Source: Caldisphaera sp. (GTDB taxonomy: Archaea; Thermoproteota; Thermoprotei_A; Sulfolobales; Acidilobaceae). Taken from it: a DNA stretch of 54,595 nucleotides. Location: the NCBI RefSeq assembly GCF_023256325.1, contig NZ_JAGDXI010000038.1, positions 1-54,595 of the forward strand, in the 5' to 3' direction. Shown here piece by piece: positions 7,718 to 15,838 of this stretch (positions are counted from its first letter, which is position 1; every line of letters begins with the position of its first letter). Position numbers and translations under genes: made by a program. Below the pieces are notes generated by a model. It saw only the letters and a list, made by a program, of their open reading frames with translations, was not told the origin of the DNA and did not search any database.

Positions 7718-8725
7718 TTACATCAATTTTTGATTGTTAACCCCCCGGTTAACAATGTTTTCTTTTAAATAATTCATTACATATAAGGCAATTTCTTTTG
7801 ATAAGGGAGGCGGAACCGCTTCGCCGATCATATTGTATTGGGAATCTCTTCCTCCTAGGAAAACATGATAGTCTGGAAAACCCATTAAACGGGCTTGTTC
7901 TCTAACTGTTAATAACCTATCCTCAAATGGATGTATAAATCGTGAAGATCCCATAACTGTTGGAGCAGGTCTATATGGATTTAACCTTATAAAATTTCTG
8001 AATCTTTTATTTTCAGCTCCTTCGAATTCTATCATAGCCCTTCCCCATCTAGCATTAGAAACTCTTTTCCTCAGCCTTTTAGTTAATGGTTGAGGCTCTT
8101 CATGATTAGGAGGCCAATATGATCCTGGGTTTGGCAAATCTTTTAATGCTTCTTCAACGCTTATCATTCTTTGTTTTTTTAGTTCTAGTTTTAAATTGGA
8201 AACAAAAACCCTAGTTCTCATGCTAGGCACTCCATGATGTTCTGCGTACAACACATTAAAATAGATCTCATCATAGCCTGATCTTTTTAATTCTTTAAAT
8301 ATAGATTCTTTTATATCGTCTTGCAAAATACCGGCAACGTTTTCTATTACAAAAAATTTCGGTCTAACTTCATTTATTATTCTAATTGCATGTAAATAAA
8401 GCTGTCCTATGGGATCGCAATAAAGTCTATCTATAGGATCAGTTTTCCTATTTTTGTTTGTAGGAGTAAAGGGCTCGCAAGGAGGGGAGGCTATTATTAC
8501 ATCAAAGTCTCCTCTTTGATATCCTAAAGATTTTAGGACATTATAATCTATTTCTTTAACATCATCTGCTATTTGCTCTGTTTCGGGGAAATTAGCTTTA
8601 TATGTTTTTGAAACTGGTGGATCATTTTCTATGGAAACCAAAATATCAAATCCTGCTTCCTTAAATCCTCTTGAAAATCCACCTGCCCCAGAAAATATAT
8701 CAAGCACTGAAAACTTTGCTCTCAT
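7718..8725 (-). CDS. Cytosine-5 methyltransferase, orphan
   Basis: Transfers a methyl group from S-adenosylmethionine to C5 of cytosine. 335 aa with motif I FSGAGGFSRGF (11-21), catalytic motif IV SPPCEPFT with Cys83, motif VI ENV (128-130), motif VIII around NARWGRA, and the C-terminal motifs IX-X (RLMGFPD, IGEAVPPPL). The motif IV form PPCxPFT recalls Dnmt2/TRDMT1, so an RNA target is possible. No restriction enzyme gene is adjacent. Its first 26 bases overlap the end of tfe, implying co-transcription with tfe and trm56. The last codons contain a perfect 22-bp dyad. Confidence 0.9.
   Translation of the reverse strand: MRAKFSVLDIFSGAGGFSRGFKEAGFDILVSIENDPPVSKTYKANFPETEQIADDVKEIDYNVLKSLGYQRGDFDVIIASPPCEPFTPTNKNRKTDPIDRLYCDPIGQLYLHAIRIINEVRPKFFVIENVAGILQDDIKESIFKELKRSGYDEIYFNVLYAEHHGVPSMRTRVFVSNLKLELKKQRMISVEEALKDLPNPGSYWPPNHEEPQPLTKRLRKRVSNARWGRAMIEFEGAENKRFRNFIRLNPYRPAPTVMGSSRFIHPFEDRLLTVREQARLMGFPDYHVFLGGRDSQYNMIGEAVPPPLSKEIALYVMNYLKENIVNRGVNNQKLM
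7734..7755. repeat. 22-bp dyad motif, copy B (perfect)
   Basis: Perfect inverted arms of nine bases, TTGTTAACC and GGTTAACAA, around CCCC. It overlaps the final codons of the cytosine methyltransferase gene (residues NIVNRGVNNQ). The reverse complement matches copies A and C at 20 of 22 positions. Confidence 0.85.
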
Positions 8726-9305
8726 CCTGTTTTATTTCCTCCTCTAATAAAGAAATTCTTTTCTTTAATATATCTATGTATTGCTTATTATCATCTAGCT
8801 CTAGCATGCTACCACATTTGGGGCAAATAAAATCGTATTCAAATGCCACATCAAATGTATATCTTGTGTTATCCTTTGGGCATTTATAAAATTCATTATT
8901 ACTTTCATATGCTACTCTTGATTTAAGCTTTTCCAAAACAGCTTTTTTCCTCCTTATTATAGCTAAGCTGACACCTCTCATATCTATATACCAATAATAC
9001 CTGGTTGCTCCAGTTTCTGGATGTTTGCCTCTTCTATAGGTTGAAAGCCTAGCATCATATAATAATCTTAAGACCTTTCTAACATCACTTTGTCTATAAG
9101 ACGTCATGCTTTCTATCTCTTCATCGCTAATTCCTCTTTCAGGATCCGTTTTTAATAATATATCAAGTATCTCTGATGCCATCTTATCATCGGTTTCTGC
9201 CTTTAATGCTAAAAGCCTAACAAATTCTCTTAGCTGATTTATATAATTTAGTTGAACTTCTTCCTTACTATCCCCTTCATCATCTTTCAAGTTATCTTCT
9301 TTCAA
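8700..9305 (-). CDS. tfe: Transcription factor E, alpha subunit (TFE)
   Basis: Archaeal homologue of the TFIIE alpha N-terminal half; helps RNA polymerase open promoters after TBP and TFB bind. 201 aa: extended winged helix (about 25-115, with [20 protein letters not shown]) followed by a zinc ribbon (140-165). The ribbon shows KCPKD at 141-145 and CPKCG at 161-165, so only three of the usual four Cys ligands are seen. The start TTG at 9305 lies in the end of trm56 (14-bp overlap), and the methyltransferase gene overlaps its end, forming a tight operon. Confidence 0.92.
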   Translation of the reverse strand: MKEDNLKDDEGDSKEEVQLNYINQLREFVRLLALKAETDDKMASEILDILLKTDPERGISDEEIESMTSYRQSDVRKVLRLLYDARLSTYRRGKHPETGATRYYWYIDMRGVSLAIIRRKKAVLEKLKSRVAYESNNEFYKCPKDNTRYTFDVAFEYDFICPKCGSMLELDDNKQYIDILKKRISLLEEEIKQDESKVFSA

Positions 9306-9852
9306 CCTTTTTCCCTCTTTTAGATGGTATTATTCTATATTGTGCGTCCCTGTAGTTATATAATAGTTCTCTGCCTTTAAATAATCTATCTAAAAAAATT
9401 GCTAAAGCAGCAACTTCACTATGAGGTTGCCATCCTACTGCTACATTGTAATCGGAGTTATCATAATAAAACCTTTCAACTTTTTCTGCCCCAACTATTA
9501 TGAGCTTTTTCTTAGGGACAGAAGATATCTTATCTATAACATCTTCGACTCCTAGACCATACATCGTTAAATTAATTACTTCTCCTCCTTCTTCTTTCCA
9601 TTTTTTGACGAATTCTTTTCCATTAACATTGCACAAATAATCGATCTTTCCTCCCCAACTTTTAGATGCCTTTATTAATGATTCCTCAACCTTATTATCA
9701 CAAATACCTTCTAAGATAAATCCATTTGCTCCAAAGGCTCTTGAAACCAATGCAACATGAGTTGTTATTCTTTTATCCCTTTCTGGTCTATGGCCAAGTC
9801 TTAATACATAAACCTTTTCATATATCTTCGAAAGGTTTTCTAGACTATCCAT
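9292..9852 (-). CDS. trm56: tRNA (cytidine-2'-O-)-methyltransferase, aTrm56
   Basis: SPOUT-class enzyme that methylates the 2'-O of C56 in the T-loop of archaeal tRNAs. 186 aa, typical length. The signature [20 protein letters not shown] near residues 15-34 and the knot region LTMYGLG and VGAEKV are present. It is the first gene of the trm56-tfe-methyltransferase operon; the stop overlaps tfe. Most crenarchaea with this protein methylate C56 directly, whereas Pyrobaculum uses a C/D guide RNA instead. Confidence 0.92.
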   Translation of the reverse strand: MDSLENLSKIYEKVYVLRLGHRPERDKRITTHVALVSRAFGANGFILEGICDNKVEESLIKASKSWGGKIDYLCNVNGKEFVKKWKEEGGEVINLTMYGLGVEDVIDKISSVPKKKLIIVGAEKVERFYYDNSDYNVAVGWQPHSEVAALAIFLDRLFKGRELLYNYRDAQYRIIPSKRGKKVERR

Positions 9853-9898
9853 TTTTATACCTAATTTGCTAAGAAAAACATGGTTTATTAACTATATA

Positions 9899-10993
9899 TT
9901 AAATGTAAACCTTAATTTTTCTGCTTATACCTATAATTTCTTTTAGCAATTCATCAATTCCTATGTTTTTCTTTGCTGAAATTGGTATGATTTTATTTAT
10001 AAAGGGAAATGATTTTTTTATAGACTCTGTTTTGTTAGAAATTTCATCACTTTTTATTTCGTCTATTTTATTTAAAACGAAAACTATAGGTTTATTTATA
10101 GCATTTAGTTTCTTTAGTATGTCAGTTCCAGCTAATATTTTTTCTTTTATATCTTTTTCACTCTCAGTTATATCGATAACAAAAACTATAATATCTGAAA
10201 TTGTAACTTCTTCTAACGTTGAATAAAAGGCCTCTATTACTTCAGGAGGCACATCTCTTATGAATCCAACTGTATCTGCGAATGCCAGCTTTAAACCATC
10301 ATATTTTATCATTTTATGCTTTGGAAAAAGAGTAGTAAAATATTCTGGACCAACAGGTTTAGACTCACCTGTTATTAAATTAAAAAGGGAAGTTTTACCT
10401 GCTGAAGCATAACCAACAATTGGGATGCTTATCATTCCTAGTTCTTTTCTTCTCATTAACCTTTCTTGCTCAGTTTTTCTTAACTGCTCAAGTTCCCCCT
10501 TTATTTTTGCAAGCCTTGATGTTAACTGTTTTTTATAAGTATCAATTCCATATTTACCTGGGCCTAAGAAACCAGCAAGTTCTCCCAATTTAGTTCTCCT
10601 TATATATTCTCTAATTATAGGTAGGTCGTGTTTAATCCTTGCCATTTCTATTTGGAGTAACGCTTCTTTACTTCCCGCATGCTGAGCAAAAATTTCTAAT
10701 ATAAGCTGAACTCTGTCCAGCACTCTTATTTTAGTCTCCTTTTCTAATTTAAATACTGATGAAGGTTCAATATCACCATAATAGATCACTGTATCGAATT
10801 CTAAATCTTTCTTGTTATTTTTAATAATTTCTATAAGGTTATCAGTTATTCTTCTACCTCCCCTAAATTTCTTAAATCCAACAATCTCATATCCTGCAGT
10901 TTCAGCTAGAATAATTGCTTCATCGAAATGTTCATAGAATTTGCTAGATAAAATCAAAAAAGCTTTTTTCTTATTGTTTCCATCGAAGTCCAA
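9899..10993 (-). CDS. hflX: Ribosome-associated GTPase HflX
   Basis: GTPase of the Obg-HflX class that binds the large ribosomal subunit and can split stalled ribosomes. 364 aa: an N-terminal HflX domain (about 10-130), a coiled linker, then the G domain with P-loop GYASAGKTS (194-202), the G3 region DTVGFIRDVP, NKID (G4) and SAKK (G5). It starts at TTG 10993, which overlaps the mbf1 stop region, so the two genes are coupled. The hflX-mbf1 pairing is, to my knowledge, recurrent in crenarchaea. Confidence 0.93.
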   Translation of the reverse strand: MDFDGNNKKKAFLILSSKFYEHFDEAIILAETAGYEIVGFKKFRGGRRITDNLIEIIKNNKKDLEFDTVIYYGDIEPSSVFKLEKETKIRVLDRVQLILEIFAQHAGSKEALLQIEMARIKHDLPIIREYIRRTKLGELAGFLGPGKYGIDTYKKQLTSRLAKIKGELEQLRKTEQERLMRRKELGMISIPIVGYASAGKTSLFNLITGESKPVGPEYFTTLFPKHKMIKYDGLKLAFADTVGFIRDVPPEVIEAFYSTLEEVTISDIIVFVIDITESEKDIKEKILAGTDILKKLNAINKPIVFVLNKIDEIKSDEISNKTESIKKSFPFINKIIPISAKKNIGIDELLKEIIGISRKIKVYI

Positions 10994-11503
10994 TTAATCT
11001 TCATCCCTTCTTACAACTACAACATCTCCAAAAGTTACCTTATCTGGAGATAAACTATTTTCTTCTCCTTCATCAAATTCAACAGGCTGAAGGACTTTAA
11101 CCTTAAGTATTTGCTCTATCTTCTTTGCAAGATCTATAGATGGTTTAACTTTTTCACTTTCAATTTTTTTGAGTAATGCTTCACTTATTTTAAGCTTTTG
11201 GGCAAGAACCGCTTGGGTCCAACCTTTTGATTCTCTTCCTTTCCTTATTTCTTCTCCATATCCTTCAACGATTTCAAATTGGTCCATTGACTTGAATGCT
11301 TTCTTTGGTTTTTCTACCTTTTTTTGCTCTATCTTTCTCTCGGGCGCAGGCAATGCTCTTCCACTCTTCATAAGCTTATTATAACAATTTGCACACAATA
11401 TCATTTCAGTTCCATCGACAAGCGCTTTAAAAGGCTTCCCTTTTATCAGGGAGCCACACATTTCGCAGTAAATTTCTTCCTCTCCCAATCTAGCTCGCCA
11501 CAA
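10994..11503 (-). CDS. mbf1: Multiprotein bridging factor 1 (MBF1)
   Basis: Archaeal MBF1: an N-terminal zinc ribbon (C13, C16, C37, C40) followed by a basic linker and a Cro/XRE-type helix-turn-helix (about 85-145, ESKGWTQAVLAQKLKISEAL). Eukaryotic MBF1 bridges TBP and activators; the archaeal protein associates with the small ribosomal subunit and is implicated in translation. 169 aa, normal length. It is followed with no gap by hflX, which suggests a ribosome-linked operon. Confidence 0.92.
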   Translation of the reverse strand: MWRARLGEEEIYCEMCGSLIKGKPFKALVDGTEMILCANCYNKLMKSGRALPAPERKIEQKKVEKPKKAFKSMDQFEIVEGYGEEIRKGRESKGWTQAVLAQKLKISEALLKKIESEKVKPSIDLAKKIEQILKVKVLQPVEFDEGEENSLSPDKVTFGDVVVVRRDED

Positions 11504-11571
11504 TTATAAATGTAGAAAAGAGCTTTTTTGGTTATGCTTATTTTTTTATGTTATAAAAATAAGGTGTTTTA

Positions 11572-12330
11572 TCATCTATTCTTTATAACTAGCCCTGTCA
11601 TAGATTTTGCTTCTTTTTCAAACTCATTCTTTTCCCATGGAAAAACTACCCATTTGTCTACTTCTTCAGCATAGAAATCTGGTACAAGTCTAGTCCAAGG
11701 CTTCATATATAATGTTGTGGTCTTTATTTCAGATGGCATGTAAAGAGAAATAGCTTGTATTGCAAATTCCAATGTTAGGCCTGAATCGCTTACATCGTCT
11801 ACCAATAAAACTTTTTTATCTTTTATAGGTAAAGTAACTGGTTGTCTCATATATGGTCTTTCTCCTTTCTGACCTGCAGCTATGTATAATTTTATTTCCA
11901 TTGAACCGATGTCATCAATACCTAACCTATCTGCTAGCAACCTTCCCGGGATTACTCCACCCCTTAAAATAGATATTATAACATCAGGCCTATATCCTGA
12001 TTTTAGTATCTTTTCTCCTATTACATTAATATCATTTTCTATATCTTCCCATGATAATAGCAGAACTTCTATTCCTCCATGGTTAACTGGCAAGATGTAG
12101 ATTTCTTTAGCTTCTTCTTCATCTTCTTTTATCCTATAATCAACCCCATCTACAAATACAACAAAACCTGATTTAGGGTTTCCATCAGGATCTATGGCTA
12201 TTGATAAATCTGGATATTTATTTATTAATTTTTTTAAAGCCTCTTTCCAAGAATTTGCATCTACTTCAATTGTTTCATTGCCATTGGCCTTATATTTTAA
12301 AGCAGCTAGAAGTTTAATTTTTATGCTCAA
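11572..12330 (-). CDS. Urm1/MoaD-like domain fused to a phosphoribosyltransferase
   Basis: 252 aa with two joined domains. Residues 1-86 are a ubiquitin-like beta-grasp of the MoaD/ThiS/Urm1 class (MSIKIKLLAALKYKANGNE ... YILPVNHGG) ending in an intact Gly85-Gly86. Residues 87-252 are a type I purine phosphoribosyltransferase with the PRPP loop LLVDDVSDSGLT and an N-terminal LRGGVIPGRLLAD. The transferase probably salvages a purine base. A Gly-Gly in mid-chain recalls ubiquitin-ribosomal protein fusions that a JAMM protease must cut. No start codon is visible at the junction, although GGAGG is. eS17 lies just upstream. Confidence 0.85.
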   Translation of the reverse strand: MSIKIKLLAALKYKANGNETIEVDANSWKEALKKLINKYPDLSIAIDPDGNPKSGFVVFVDGVDYRIKEDEEEAKEIYILPVNHGGIEVLLLSWEDIENDINVIGEKILKSGYRPDVIISILRGGVIPGRLLADRLGIDDIGSMEIKLYIAAGQKGERPYMRQPVTLPIKDKKVLLVDDVSDSGLTLEFAIQAISLYMPSEIKTTTLYMKPWTRLVPDFYAEEVDKWVVFPWEKNEFEKEAKSMTGLVIKNR

Positions 12331-12345
12331 AGTTAATCTCCCAGC

Positions 12346-12579
12346 TCATTGCTGGGCAGTGCCTGTATTTTCTTCTATAATCTTTTGTTTCTTTTTGCTT
12401 AACTTTACTAAACTAGTTATATAACCTGCTACCTGATTTCTTAATCTCTTCGATTTATAAGAAGTAATTTTTCCCACAACTTGTTTATTCATATTAAAGT
12501 CTTCTGTAAACAGATCTGGATGATCTCTTAACAGTTCTCTTGCGAGACGTTTTATCATTAAAGTCCTTACTTTGCCCAA
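12346..12579 (-). CDS. rps17e: Small ribosomal subunit protein eS17
   Basis: Archaeal/eukaryotic-specific 30S protein. The sequence GKVRTLMIKRLARELLRDHP and DFNMNKQVV match the family. The frame opens with ATG at 12588, but family members begin MGKVRT, so the TTG at 12579, which has GGTGG upstream, is the likely start, giving about 77 aa. The C-terminus is a basic Lys tail followed by EENTGTAQQ. The stop is 15 bases upstream of the Urm1-transferase fusion gene, so the two probably share a transcript. Confidence 0.93.
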   Translation of the reverse strand: MGKVRTLMIKRLARELLRDHPDLFTEDFNMNKQVVGKITSYKSKRLRNQVAGYITSLVKLSKKKQKIIEENTGTAQQ

Positions 12580-12658
12580 GCATTCCACCTGAATTATTCG
12601 TTAACGCTAGAGAATTTAAAGCTGATTTTAAAGTTTATTGCATCTTTTAGATTTAAGG

Positions 12659-13030
12659 TTAGGCATGCTCTATACCTAATAATTGCGCTATATCATAAAT
12701 TACCTTAGGTTTCCAATAGACCTTTTGCAAAGATTTTAATATTCCTAGAATCCATACTATAAATAATCCAAGACCAATAAGAATTGATATAAAGAGGTCA
12801 AGGATAGGCATAATTCTTAATAAAATAGTGATAACATCAGCTATAATAATTATTATGAAAAATGATATCGATAAATAAGACCAATATTTAGCAAATTTGT
12901 AACTAGGTTTAAGTACTAATGCAAGGATTCCGCCTATTAAAGGAATAAGCCAGGCTATGAAGGCCCACAATTTTTCATCGTCACTAATAACATAATTTTC
13001 ATTAGATGAACTTGAACTAGGTGAACTCAA
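12659..13030 (-). CDS. Small membrane protein, DUF4870-like
   Basis: 123 aa with a Ser-rich start, then three or four membrane segments (WAFIAWLIPLIGGILALVL, SYLSISFFIIIIIADVITIL, LFISILIGLGLFIVWILG). The pattern of an opening hairpin, a KPSYKFAKYWSYLS loop and a closing pair resembles the DUF4870/Tic20-like family found across prokaryotes. Function unknown. It stands alone after eS17, with an AT-rich spacer upstream. Confidence 0.7.
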   Translation of the reverse strand: MSSPSSSSSNENYVISDDEKLWAFIAWLIPLIGGILALVLKPSYKFAKYWSYLSISFFIIIIIADVITILLRIMPILDLFISILIGLGLFIVWILGILKSLQKVYWKPKVIYDIAQLLGIEHA

Positions 13031-13168
13031 CGTTTTTCACCAAATAATTATTATATAAAGGGGGTATATAAATACGCTAGTTAATATTTAAATTAATATT
13101 TTTATGACATTATATTTTAATATTATTGATAATATTAATCATTATCTAAAAAGCTTAAGTAGTGATCA

Positions 13169-13190
13169 TTGTTAACCGGGGAGTTTACAA
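13169..13190. repeat. 22-bp dyad motif, copy C
   Basis: Left arm TTGTTAACC, spacer GGGG, right arm AGTTTACAA with two departures from the perfect mirror. Unlike copies A and B it is intergenic. It directly abuts a GC-rich patch that looks like the end of an insertion sequence. Confidence 0.75.
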
Positions 13191-13362
13191 TAAAAAGAAA
13201 GCCTTGCCCCTTCCAAAGGCGGGGAGGAAGTCAGAATAAAAACTATAGTAAGCTTTTTACTACTATTTTTCATAATATTAAATGCCCAATGAAGAATGGT
13301 ATTACCACTGACTTTGATGATAAGGCTGAACTGAGGGCACAATTAAAAACAAGTTATTAAAA
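13191..13362 (+). mobile_element. Remnant resembling an IS200/IS605 right end
   Basis: In a 428-bp gene-free AT-rich spacer, bases 13199-13236 are suddenly GC-rich. CCCC and GGGG pair around an inner CC-AAA-GG hairpin, followed by GGAGGAAGTCAG. GCGGGGAGGAAGTCA-type strings close the TnpB-associated right ends of many crenarchaeal IS605 elements, where the guide-RNA scaffold lies. A 63-codon frame (13169-13360) crosses it (KRKPCPFQRRGGSQN) and reads like a tnpB tail. No intact transposase is present. The identification rests on sequence feel and a hairpin. Confidence 0.4.
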
Positions 13363-13458
13363 TTAAATATATAATTTTAAATATTTTTATAATTTAGTAT
13401 AAATACTTAGATTTTTCTTTTTAAACTTTATACGTTAAATTAAAGTTGGGGAATTAAT

Positions 13459-14826
13459 TTGACAAAGAGCTATAAATTCGATGTAGTGATAGTGGGCTTA
13501 GGTCCAGCAGGGTCTACATTGGCTTATTTTTTAAGAAACAGCGGTTTGAATATTGCAGGAATTGACATGGTTGACGAAGATGGTCTTTGGGGAAAGCCTT
13601 GCGGAGATGCTATAGGGAAACATCATTTCGAAGAAACAGGACTCCCTTATCCTGAAGGAAAGGAATTAAGCCAAAAGGTTGACGGCATAGATATAATAAG
13701 CCCTAAAAAAGATATTGTCTTAAGGGTTAATGGAGAAGGTTTTGTAATAAATAGAAATCAATATGGAAGAAAACTTGTGAAGGAAGCCGAAAAATCAGGT
13801 ATTTCAATATTTTTAAAGACAAGAGTTACTAATCCAAAAATTCAAGAAAACAAGTTAGTTGGAGTTAACGCTATAATGCCAAATGGAGAAAACGCTATTT
13901 TTGAAGGAAATATAATTGTTGACGCAACAGGTAATGGGGGACTTTTGAGAAGGCTTCTACCAAAAGAATGGCCACCAAATGAACCATTAAATCCTTTAGA
14001 CACTAACATAGCATATAGAGAAATAAGGGAATTAAATTATGAAGTAGAAGAACCTAGCTATTTGAGAATTTATTTAGACCAAGAAATTTCACCAGGAGGT
14101 TATTGGTGGTACTTCCCTGAAGGTAAGGATAAAGCAAACATCGGCCTGGGAGTTCAAGGAGGTATGAATTATCCTGCTCCCAATACTATATTTAAAACAA
14201 GACTTGAACAAATCGATTTAGTTAAAAACTATACAAGCGTTATTAACGCTTCTGGCTCAAAAGTTCCAACAAGAAGACCTGCAAACACCTTAGTATGGAA
14301 TAATTTTATAGGTATAGGAGATAATGGATATACTGTAAACCCAGTTCATGGAGGAGGTATGGGATACGCCTTTGCTTCTTCATATTATGCTTCCCAAACT
14401 ATTGTTGAGGCATTTCAAAACAAAGATTTTTCAGCAAAAAGCCTCTGGGGAGCAAATCTTAAATATATGAAAGCCATAGGGAAAAGGCAGGCTGGTCTAG
14501 ACATATTTAGAATATTTTTGCAAAGGTTATCGAATGATGATATACAATATGGATTAAAACATGGAATAATGAAAGCACAGGATGCCTATGAGACAAGCGT
14601 AACAGGCGAATTAAGTGCTAATATGGGAGTTTTAGAGAAAGCTACATTAGCCTTAAAAATGCTTGGTAGACCATCGCTTTTATCAAAATTAGTTATAGTT
14701 GCAGATTATATGAAGAAGGCCCAGAAGGCTTATGATATTTATCCACAAAGTCCTCTAGAACTAAATGATTGGGTTTCATATATAACATCTTTATATAAAG
14801 ATTATAAAGCAAAACTAGGAATCTAA
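13459..14826 (+). CDS. Geranylgeranyl reductase family FAD enzyme
   Basis: Saturates the isoprenoid chains of archaeal membrane lipids, using FAD and a ferredoxin-type donor. 455 aa: N-terminal dinucleotide fold VIVGLGPAGS (9-18), the conserved GKPCGDAI near residue 47 and the second FAD element IGIGDNGYTVNP followed by HGGGMGYAFAS. The start is TTG 13459 behind TTGGGGAA. It is tail to tail with a UbiA prenyltransferase (four-base overlap), and the pairing points to lipid or quinone chain chemistry. The exact substrate (digeranylgeranyl lipid or geranylgeranyl-PP) is not decided. Confidence 0.88.
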   Translation: MTKSYKFDVVIVGLGPAGSTLAYFLRNSGLNIAGIDMVDEDGLWGKPCGDAIGKHHFEETGLPYPEGKELSQKVDGIDIISPKKDIVLRVNGEGFVINRNQYGRKLVKEAEKSGISIFLKTRVTNPKIQENKLVGVNAIMPNGENAIFEGNIIVDATGNGGLLRRLLPKEWPPNEPLNPLDTNIAYREIRELNYEVEEPSYLRIYLDQEISPGGYWWYFPEGKDKANIGLGVQGGMNYPAPNTIFKTRLEQIDLVKNYTSVINASGSKVPTRRPANTLVWNNFIGIGDNGYTVNPVHGGGMGYAFASSYYASQTIVEAFQNKDFSAKSLWGANLKYMKAIGKRQAGLDIFRIFLQRLSNDDIQYGLKHGIMKAQDAYETSVTGELSANMGVLEKATLALKMLGRPSLLSKLVIVADYMKKAQKAYDIYPQSPLELNDWVSYITSLYKDYKAKLGI

Positions 14827-15737
14827 ATTTCTATTATATATGAAACTATTAATGAAATAATTAGTAAAATTCCAAAGTTTAATACCAATTTAGCAGTCAT
14901 TACATCAAGAAAATCAAATCTGTCTTTAAGTGATGTTAATATTATTTTAGTTGATTGAGGTAATGTTAGCAACTCTATAAGAGAATAAATAGGTAGTATT
15001 TTAAACAAAATAAGAAGTCCTAAAATTATATAAGCTAAAATAATTAAATATACGTAAAGATATTTTGATTTATTATAGCCTAATAATATGGGAAGTGTCT
15101 TTATGCTAGAAATGTTATCTCTTTTTATATCTCTTATATTATTTGCCATTAATACATCATCTATTAAAATTGCTATTGGAAGTCCAATTAAAAACCCTAT
15201 AATAGAAATCCTACCTGTATATAAATAAAATCCTGCTAAGGAGAGAAGTAGCATTGATATTATGACGGAAAAATCTCCCAAAGCCTTATATTTTAAATAT
15301 AAAGGAGGAGCGCTGTACTCTATACCTATCAGAAAACCTATAAGACCTAAGATTAGTGCTAAAGGTCTACCAAGAATAGCTATTATTATTCCTATAAAAA
15401 TAGCTATACTACCAAGAATTAATGCTATGTTTTTTACTTCTTCTGGTTTTAATTCTGTATGTAGGGCAAGGTGGAACCTTTTTTCTTGTATGTTATTTAA
15501 CTTATCTATTTTTTTAATATAATCATAATAATCATTTATAATGTTTGTCATCATGTGAAGGAATAATTCGCCGATAGCACCTAATATTATGAGCATGACC
15601 ATATAAACATTAATGCCTTTAAAATATGTCATTCCTAAAATGATACCTATCAAATATGTTGCAATAAACATTGGAAGGGACCAAGGTCTAGAGCCTGCAA
15701 ATATATCCTTAATTCTTACTCTAACCATTTTAACCAC
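14823..15737 (-). CDS. UbiA-family prenyltransferase (MenA-like)
   Basis: Membrane enzyme that attaches a polyprenyl chain to an aromatic or other acceptor. 304 aa with about eight or nine membrane segments. The first Asp-rich motif is NDYYDYIKKID at 68-78; the second is ANNIRDIKRDN near 198-208 followed by KTLPILLG. ANNIRD is the form seen in MenA, so a quinone precursor is the likelier acceptor than geranylgeranylglyceryl phosphate. Convergent with, and overlapping by four bases, the geranylgeranyl reductase gene. Confidence 0.85.
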   Translation of the reverse strand: MVKMVRVRIKDIFAGSRPWSLPMFIATYLIGIILGMTYFKGINVYMVMLIILGAIGELFLHMMTNIINDYYDYIKKIDKLNNIQEKRFHLALHTELKPEEVKNIALILGSIAIFIGIIIAILGRPLALILGLIGFLIGIEYSAPPLYLKYKALGDFSVIISMLLLSLAGFYLYTGRISIIGFLIGLPIAILIDDVLMANNIRDIKRDNISSIKTLPILLGYNKSKYLYVYLIILAYIILGLLILFKILPIYSLIELLTLPQSTKIILTSLKDRFDFLDVMTAKLVLNFGILLIISLIVSYIIEI

Positions 15738-15838
15738 TTGCTAGTGATCAATTTCTTTATTGTATGAAGACTTTATAAATTTAATTTTGCAAACCTTTAT
15801 TTTCTTCAAAAGCATAAAGAAACTGGTGGTAAATAATT

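Noticed and set aside
13169-13360. 63-codon frame as a real gene
   Set aside because: It crosses the dyad motif and the hairpin of an insertion-sequence end, has a mixed composition and no ribosome-binding site.
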